From Luteimonas rhizosphaerae (GTDB taxonomy: Bacteria; Pseudomonadota; Gammaproteobacteria; Xanthomonadales; Xanthomonadaceae), in assembly GCF_002849595.1 (NCBI RefSeq), contig NZ_NRQR01000020.1, positions 248,001-312,000 on the forward strand: DNA of 64,000 nt, given 5' to 3'. The notes below the pieces were generated by a model that saw only the letters and a program-made list of their open reading frames with translations, ran no database searches and had not been told where the DNA came from. Made by a program: the position numbers and the translations under genes. This document shows, piece after piece, positions 57,069 through 64,000 of the stretch (position 1 is its first letter; every line of letters starts with the position of its first letter).

Positions 57069-58237
57069 GGCGCGTCCTCTCCCTCGCTGGTCGCCGCTTC
57101 CACTTCGATCTCGTTGGGCGGCGGCGCGTCGTCGCCGGCCGCGGCCCTGGCGGCGTCGCCGCGCGCGGCATTGCCGCTGCCGAACTGCGCGCGGTAGCGC
57201 TGCACGTAGTCGCGCACGGCGACGTTGTGTTCGGCGTAGCTGCGCGAGAACACATGGCGGCCGCTGCCGTCACCGACCGCGACGAAATACAGGGTGTCGC
57301 CGGGCTCCGGATGGGTCGCGGCCTGGATCGCGGCGGAGCCGGCCATCGCGATCGGCGTCGGCGGCAACCCGTCGCGGGTATAGGTGTTGTACGGCGTGTC
57401 GGTCTGCAGGTCGCTGCGGCGGATGTTGCCGGCGTAGTCCGCGCCCATGCCGTAGATCACGGTCGGGTCGGTCTGCAGCCGCATGCCGAGCTTGAGCCGC
57501 CGCGAGAACACGCCGGCGATCTCCGGCCGCTCGCTGGCGATGCCGGTTTCCTTCTCGATGATCGACGCCAGCACCAGCGCCTCCTCGCGGTCGTCGAGCG
57601 GCAGGTCGGGATCGCGCGCCTCCCAGGCCGCGTCGAGCGCGGCTTCCAGCGCGCCGTTCGCGCGCCGCAACAGGTCCACGTCGCTGTCGCCGGTCGTGTA
57701 CAGATAGGTTTCGGGCAGGAAGCGCCCTTCGGGATGCACGCCGGCGTGGCCCAGCTCGGCCATCAGCGCGGCATCGTCGATGTCGCCCAGGGTCTGCACC
57801 AGCGGTGTCGCGCGGCCGAGCGCGGCGCGCAGCTCGCGGATGTTCCAGCCCTCGACGATCGTGAAGCGGTGGTGGATCACCTTGCCGTCGCGCATGCGCA
57901 CCAGCAGCTCGCGTGGCGTCGTCGCAGGATCCAGCGGGTATTCGCCGACCTGGATGCGGGCATCCGCGCCCAGCTGTCGCGCCAGCGCGCGCCATTCCAG
58001 CGCGTGGCCTTCGACCACGCCGGCGTCACGCAGCCGGACGAGCACGCGCTGGAACGAATCCCCGCGCGCGACGACGAAGGTCTGGTCGGCGGCGACGTTC
58101 GCCAGCGGTGCATCGGCAAAGCGCGTGTAGCGGTCGTAGACCACGTACGCGGCCGCGCCGGCCAGCAGCAACGCGACGACGAAGATCAGGCCGAGGATCC
58201 GGCCGAGGCCGTGGCGGCGTGGTGCGGGGTCGGTCAT
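57065..58237 (-). CDS. mltG: Endolytic transglycosylase MltG (YceG)
   Basis: A 390-residue inner-membrane peptidoglycan transglycosylase proposed to cut nascent strands. A single membrane helix lies near residues 13-35 (ILGLIFVVALLLAGAAAYVV), then a LysM-like region and the YceG catalytic domain with Glu in ASIIEKETG and the closing box TYTRDGLPPTPIAMAG. An extra Ala-rich tail of about 45 residues is present after RAQFGSG. Operon with tmk, holB and pilZ. Confidence 0.94.
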   Translation of the reverse strand: MTDPAPRRHGLGRILGLIFVVALLLAGAAAYVVYDRYTRFADAPLANVAADQTFVVARGDSFQRVLVRLRDAGVVEGHALEWRALARQLGADARIQVGEYPLDPATTPRELLVRMRDGKVIHHRFTIVEGWNIRELRAALGRATPLVQTLGDIDDAALMAELGHAGVHPEGRFLPETYLYTTGDSDVDLLRRANGALEAALDAAWEARDPDLPLDDREEALVLASIIEKETGIASERPEIAGVFSRRLKLGMRLQTDPTVIYGMGADYAGNIRRSDLQTDTPYNTYTRDGLPPTPIAMAGSAAIQAATHPEPGDTLYFVAVGDGSGRHVFSRSYAEHNVAVRDYVQRYRAQFGSGNAARGDAARAAAGDDAPPPNEIEVEAATSEGEDAP

Positions 58238-58415
58238 GGGCGGCGATGCCGGGTCGGGTCTGCGAGCGGGGCGTCAGGATACCGTGGCGACCCGAAGGCG
58301 GTGCGATCCCGGCGCCACGGCGCGCTGCGAACGGCGTCGGAACGCGTCGCGCTGGCCGCTGCCCGCGCGGTCCGGCGTTGATTCCAGCCACGGACATCGC
58401 CTCGAGGAGCGCCCC

Positions 58416-58739
58416 ATGCAGCAGACCCGGATCACCGGTTACCAGGTGATGTACTCGGCCAACCGGTTTCCCCCGCGTATCTGGCTGCAGGGCGATACCG
58501 GCGGCATCGGGCAACTGGTGTTCCACCCGAACGGCGCCGTCCTGCCCGAGGATGCGCTCCAGGGCACGACGCCGTCGCTGCATTACCACCTCGACGACTT
58601 TCCCCATGCGCTCGACCTGTTGCGTCGCGAACGCCCGGTCTGGCTGCTGTACTCGGGCAGCGGCGGCAGCTACGAGAACGGCCTCAAAACCGAGCCCGCA
58701 GGCGTTGCCGGCCCCGTCGCGCCGTTGGATCCGCCGTGA
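58416..58739 (+). CDS. Small conserved hypothetical protein
   Basis: A 107-residue product from ATG 58416, with GAGGAG eight bases upstream, one of the clearest ribosome-binding sites in the window. The sequence QTRITGYQVMYSANRFPPRI and LHYHLDDFPHALDLLRRERPVWLLYSG looks like an ordinary soluble alpha/beta protein. No known domain was recognised. It is divergent from mltG and convergent with pabB. Confidence 0.75.
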   Translation: MQQTRITGYQVMYSANRFPPRIWLQGDTGGIGQLVFHPNGAVLPEDALQGTTPSLHYHLDDFPHALDLLRRERPVWLLYSGSGGSYENGLKTEPAGVAGPVAPLDPP

Positions 58740-58953
58740 CATCGCCTCCGGTGCCTGCGGCAGGCAGGACGAGCACCCCAGCCCGGCGGCGACGCGCAAC
58801 GCACGGTGGCGGAAGCCAGGTGCCGAGCCCGAGCGGAATGATCCGATCCCGAGACCGGGGACGCGCCATTCCGACGCGGGTGCGCATCCTGCGCCCGGAT
58901 GTCCGCAGCTGCTGACCGCCGACGCGACGTCGTGCCGGCGCCACCGCGGACAG

Positions 58954-60306
58954 TCAGTCCGCGCGCCCCAGCGCCCGCAGGGTGCCGCGCGCCTTGGCCC
59001 GGGTCTCGTCGAGTTCGCGCTGCGGATCGGAGTCGGCGACGATGCCGGCGCCGGTGCGAAAACGCGCCTCGTGGCCTTCGACCTCGGCGCTGCGGATCAG
59101 GATGTTGAGGTCGAGATCGCCGTCGCGGTTCAGCCAGCCCATCGCACCGGTGTAGGCACCCCGCCCCGCGCCTTCGAGCTCGGCGATGATCTGCATGCAG
59201 CGCACCTTGGGGCAGCCGGTGATCGTGCCGCCCGGGAACACCGCCGCGATCACCTCGCCCGGCGTCGCGCCGGCGCGCAGCCGGCCGCGCACGTTGCTGA
59301 CGATGTGGTGCACGTGCGCATAACTCTCCACGCACATCAGCTCGTCGACCTCGACGCTGCCCGGCACGCAGACGCGGCCGAGGTCGTTGCGTTCCAGGTC
59401 GACCAGCATCACGTGCTCGGCGCGTTCCTTGGGATGGCCGACGAGTTCGCCGATGCGCGCGGCATCGTCGTCGCCGTGGAAACGCGCACGCGTGCCGGCG
59501 ATGGGGCGTGTTTCGACGACATCGCCCCGGATCGACACCAGCCGCTCGGGCGACGCGCTCGCCACCGCCCAGCCCTCGCCTGAAAACAGGCCGGCGAACG
59601 GCGCCGGATTGTGCTCGCGCAGGCGTGCGTACAGCGCCGTCGCATCGAGCGGCGCGTCGAAGCGCGCGCGCCAGCCGCGCGACAGGTTCGCCTGGAAGAC
59701 ATCGCCGGCCGCGAGGTAGTCGAGCACCCGCCGCACCCCGTCAAGGAACGCGGCATCCGGGTCCTCGTCGATCGCCGCGGGCGGCTGCCACGCAGGCACC
59801 GACGCACCCGCTGCGCGCTGCGCGTCGGCCTCGAGCACCGCGAGCATCGAGGTCTGCGCAGATTCGGCGATCGCAACGCACTCGCCGGTCGCGTGGTCGC
59901 GCAGGATTGCCGCGGGACAGCGGTAGGCGACCGCGACCGGCAACGCGCCGGGCGCATCCGGCAGCCGCAGCACCGGCTCGACCTGACGCGCGAGCTCGTA
60001 ACCGAGAAACAGCGCCCAGCCCCCACGGAACGGCCAGCGCGGCGCTTCGCGCTCGCAGCGCGCCGCCTGCCAGATGCTGTCGAGCGCGGCCAGGAAGTCG
60101 CCGTCGACAGGGGCACCGGACGCATCCCGCGTCACCCCGTCTTCGCCGAGCTGCAGCCGCCCGCCATCGGTCGCCAGCAGCAGGTCCCAGCGCGCATGCG
60201 CGGTGCCGTGCGCGACCGACTGCAGCAGCATCGGGTAACGCGCCGGCGCGAGGCGATGCAGGGCCAGCAGGTCGGTGTCGGCGGGCAGCGCGTGGGTGAT
60301 CAGCAC
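58954..60306 (-). CDS. pabB: Aminodeoxychorismate synthase component I
   Basis: A 450-residue chorismate-utilising enzyme of the PabB/TrpE family, for folate p-aminobenzoate. The C-terminal core has PIAGTRARF, GHPKERAEHVMLVDLERNDLGRV, and FPGGTITGCPKVRCMQII; the N-terminal glutaminase-partner region is shorter. The start is taken as GTG 60306, giving VLITHALPADTDL; in-frame codons upstream have no family sequence. Located next to the mltG-tmk-holB cluster, as in many gammaproteobacteria. The pabA partner is not here. Confidence 0.9.
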   Translation of the reverse strand: MLITHALPADTDLLALHRLAPARYPMLLQSVAHGTAHARWDLLLATDGGRLQLGEDGVTRDASGAPVDGDFLAALDSIWQAARCEREAPRWPFRGGWALFLGYELARQVEPVLRLPDAPGALPVAVAYRCPAAILRDHATGECVAIAESAQTSMLAVLEADAQRAAGASVPAWQPPAAIDEDPDAAFLDGVRRVLDYLAAGDVFQANLSRGWRARFDAPLDATALYARLREHNPAPFAGLFSGEGWAVASASPERLVSIRGDVVETRPIAGTRARFHGDDDAARIGELVGHPKERAEHVMLVDLERNDLGRVCVPGSVEVDELMCVESYAHVHHIVSNVRGRLRAGATPGEVIAAVFPGGTITGCPKVRCMQIIAELEGAGRGAYTGAMGWLNRDGDLDLNILIRSAEVEGHEARFRTGAGIVADSDPQRELDETRAKARGTLRALGRAD

Positions 60307-60343
60307 GGGAATCGGCCTGGCGGGAAGGTGCTGTGGTCGGGAA

Positions 60344-62251
<1,908 letters not shown>

Positions 62252-62299
62252 GCGCGCAGTTTAGCCGCTGGCGCGGTCGCGCGCGGGCCGGACACGGAA

Positions 62300-62319
62300 A
62301 CGGCCGCATCGGCGGCCGT
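62300..62319 (-). terminator. Possible terminator downstream of bfr
   Basis: ACGGCCGC/GCGGCCGT perfect 8-bp stem with a 4-base loop, 60 bases after the bfr stop on the minus strand and followed by TTTCC. It also lies just ahead of uup. Confidence 0.55.
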
Positions 62320-62379
62320 CCTTGCATGCCTCCGCTTGCCCGACAGACCGCGTTCCGCGGCGTCGGGGCGGCAGGCCGT

Positions 62380-62877
62380 TCAACCAACGCCGGCGTGGGT
62401 GCCTTCGGCCTCGCCCATGCGGCTCTGCTGGTAGTTCTGCAGGCCGATCATCCGGATCAGGCGCAGCTGCTTCTCCAGCCAGTAGGTATGGTCTTCCTCG
62501 GTGTCGGCCAGCTGGGTCAGCAGCACCTGGCGGCTGACGAAGTCCTCGTGGCGCTCGCACAGGGCGATGCCCTTGGCCAGGTTCTCGCGGACCAGGTATT
62601 CGAGATCGAGGTCCTTGCGCAGCATCTCCTCGACCGTGTGGCCGGGTTCGAACGCGTGCGGACGCATGTCCGGATCGCCTTCGAGGAACAGGATCCGCCG
62701 CAGCAGCGCATCGGCGTGCTGGGTCTCTTCTTCCATCTCGTGGTTGATGCGCGCGTAGAGCACATGCAGGCCCAGGTCCTCGTAGCGGCGCGAGTGCACG
62801 AAATACTGGTCGCGCGCGGCGAGCTCGCCCCGCAGCAGGTCCTTGAGGTAGTCGATGACTTCGGGATGGCCTTTCAT
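62380..62877 (-). CDS. bfr: Bacterioferritin-like iron storage protein
   Basis: A 165-residue ferritin-fold subunit starting [15 protein letters not shown]. Diiron ligands Glu18, Glu51, His54, Glu93, Glu127 and His130 are present ([33 protein letters not shown]). The haem-ligand Met52 is replaced by Thr52, so haem is probably not bound. In E. coli Bfr the site reads EMKH. Such subunits occur as the haem-free partner of mixed bacterioferritins. The start at 62877 was chosen for homology; divergent from the Hsp70 gene. Confidence 0.92.
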   Translation of the reverse strand: MKGHPEVIDYLKDLLRGELAARDQYFVHSRRYEDLGLHVLYARINHEMEEETQHADALLRRILFLEGDPDMRPHAFEPGHTVEEMLRKDLDLEYLVRENLAKGIALCERHEDFVSRQVLLTQLADTEEDHTYWLEKQLRLIRMIGLQNYQQSRMGEAEGTHAGVG

Positions 62878-63095
62878 GGATGCGCTCGCGACAACGTGGA
62901 GTGCGCGCAGTATGCCGAGTCGCGCCGGGACGTGATCGGATGCGAATAGATGCATTTCGCATTCGCAAGCCGCGCACCTGTCGCCTCGCATCCCCCGCGA
63001 TGCCGGTGATGCCGACCGTCCACCGCAGCCGGATGCGCCTGCGGCGGCCGCCCGGGACGCGTAGACTCGCCGGCCCCACGTCACGCCCCGGCCCC

Positions 63096-64000
63096 ATGAA
63101 AATCGGCATCGACTTCGGCACCAGCTATTCGGCCGCGGCCGCCCGGATCGGCGACCGGCTGGAACACATCCGCTTCGGTGGACAGTCGCAGTTCCGCACC
63201 GCGGTGTTCTTCCCGACCACGCTGCCCGATCCCTCGGACTTCCAGCTGACGACGGCGATGGAAGGCGAGGTCGCCGACCTGGTGCGGACGATGAAGAGCG
63301 AGCAGACCCGCGCCGGCGTCGCGCCGCGCGCCGAGTCGCTGCTGCGCGCCGATGCCGTGCGCATCGTCCGCCGCCAGTGGCTGGAGCAGCAGACGCGCAC
63401 CGCCGAGACCTCGGTCGCGGACCTGCAGGACGCGGTGTTCGGCGAAGAGGCGATCGAGCGCTATCTCGAGGAAGGCACCGGCAACCTGGTGCAGTCGCCG
63501 AAATCCATGCTCGGCTTCAACCTGCACCCGCGCGCGCGCCAGACGATCACCGGCATCGCCGCGCACATCCTCGAGCACATCCGCCTGACCGCCAGCCAGC
63601 AGCTCGGAACGCCGGTGCGCGAGGCCACGCTGGGCCGACCGGTGCGCTTCCGCAGTTCGATGGGCGACGCGGGCGGCGACCAGGCGCTGTCGATCCTGCG
63701 CGAAGCGGCGGACATCGCCGGCTTCGATGCGATCACCTTCCTCGAGGAACCGGCCGCGGCCGCGCTGCACCACCACGCCATCAGCCCGCAGCGTCACACG
63801 ACCCTGGTCGTCGACATCGGCGGCGGCACCACCGACATCGCGCTGGCCGAGATCGGCGGCGACGCCGCGCCGCGCGTGCATCGCGCCTGGGGCGTGCCCA
63901 ACGGCGGGACCGATGTCGACCTCGCGCTGAGCCTGGCCCGCTTCATGCCGCTGTTCGGCAAGGGCATCACGCGCACGCCGGTCCACCATTACGTCGAGGC
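63096..64000 (+). CDS. yegD: YegD-like Hsp70-family protein (partial, runs off right edge)
   Basis: The first 301 or so codons of an Hsp70-type ATPase. It starts [17 protein letters not shown], giving phosphate-1 [10 protein letters not shown]; phosphate-2 is [16 protein letters not shown] near residue 235. Insertions relative to DnaK are typical of the YegD subgroup, whose role as chaperone is unclear. The start follows GGCCCC and no strong Shine-Dalgarno; the C-terminus lies beyond 64000. Confidence 0.87.
   Translation, partial: MKIGIDFGTSYSAAAARIGDRLEHIRFGGQSQFRTAVFFPTTLPDPSDFQLTTAMEGEVADLVRTMKSEQTRAGVAPRAESLLRADAVRIVRRQWLEQQTRTAETSVADLQDAVFGEEAIERYLEEGTGNLVQSPKSMLGFNLHPRARQTITGIAAHILEHIRLTASQQLGTPVREATLGRPVRFRSSMGDAGGDQALSILREAADIAGFDAITFLEEPAAAALHHHAISPQRHTTLVVDIGGGTTDIALAEIGGDAAPRVHRAWGVPNGGTDVDLALSLARFMPLFGKGITRTPVHHYVE

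Overview
The window is about 64 kb of very G+C-rich chromosome from a gammaproteobacterium of the Xanthomonadaceae, closest in gene content and order to Lysobacter/Luteimonas-type genomes. The evidence is gene order: yceD next to yceF; recR-ybaB-dnaX with tRNA-Ser and the SRP RNA close by; rpoE-rseA-mucD-lepA-lepB-DUF4845-rnc-era-recO; pilZ-holB-tmk-mltG; and a bioD-TMEM175 pair. Most of it is core chromosome with tight, often start/stop-overlapping operons. The family assignment is inference; no search could be run.

Layout. 1-8.1 kb: partial yceD, a small membrane protein with the nucleotide pyrophosphatase yceF, a GT-C glycosyltransferase, a four-gene moxR-DUF58-transglutaminase-Slp operon, and hinT. 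8.2-11.2 kb: recR-ybaB-dnaX and tRNA-Ser(GGA). 11.3-13.4 kb: an AT-richer insert with a retron-type reverse transcriptase, an overlapping Xre-type regulator, an uncalled 48-residue membrane peptide and about 235 bases of hairpin-rich leader; the SRP RNA follows. 13.7-20.8 kb: a GAF-GAF-GGDEF-EAL protein divergent from an ECF sigma/anti-sigma-like/YigZ/ABC exporter operon. 20.9-28.7 kb: a cupin-DUF2867-like protein under an ArsR-type regulator with a perfect palindromic operator, a flavin monooxygenase, and an RND pump with its adaptor.

28.9-42 kb: bioD and a TMEM175-type channel, free-methionine-sulfoxide reductase with a TfoX C-terminal protein, a cobalamin riboswitch controlling a BtuB-like receptor, a cold-shock protein, purine salvage genes (thioinosine phosphorylase, hpt) with nagZ, a CYTH protein, rlmD, a ydbH-ydbL envelope pair, and a REC-Hpt protein. 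42-51 kb: recO, era, rnc, DUF4845, lepB, lepA, a DegP-type protease, an RseA-like anti-sigma factor and rpoE, with a sigma-E-type promoter in front of rpoE. 51.3-64 kb: a bifunctional fatty-acid oxidation protein, a TetR regulator with its operator, pilZ, a frameshifted holB, tmk, mltG, pabB, uup, a bacterioferritin lacking the haem methionine, and the start of a YegD-like Hsp70.

The most unusual region is the reverse-transcriptase locus (11.4-13.1 kb), which looks like a retron-type defence cassette in a tRNA-SRP RNA hotspot. The second is the apparently broken holB, an essential replication gene. Strong inverted repeats mark several likely operators and terminators.
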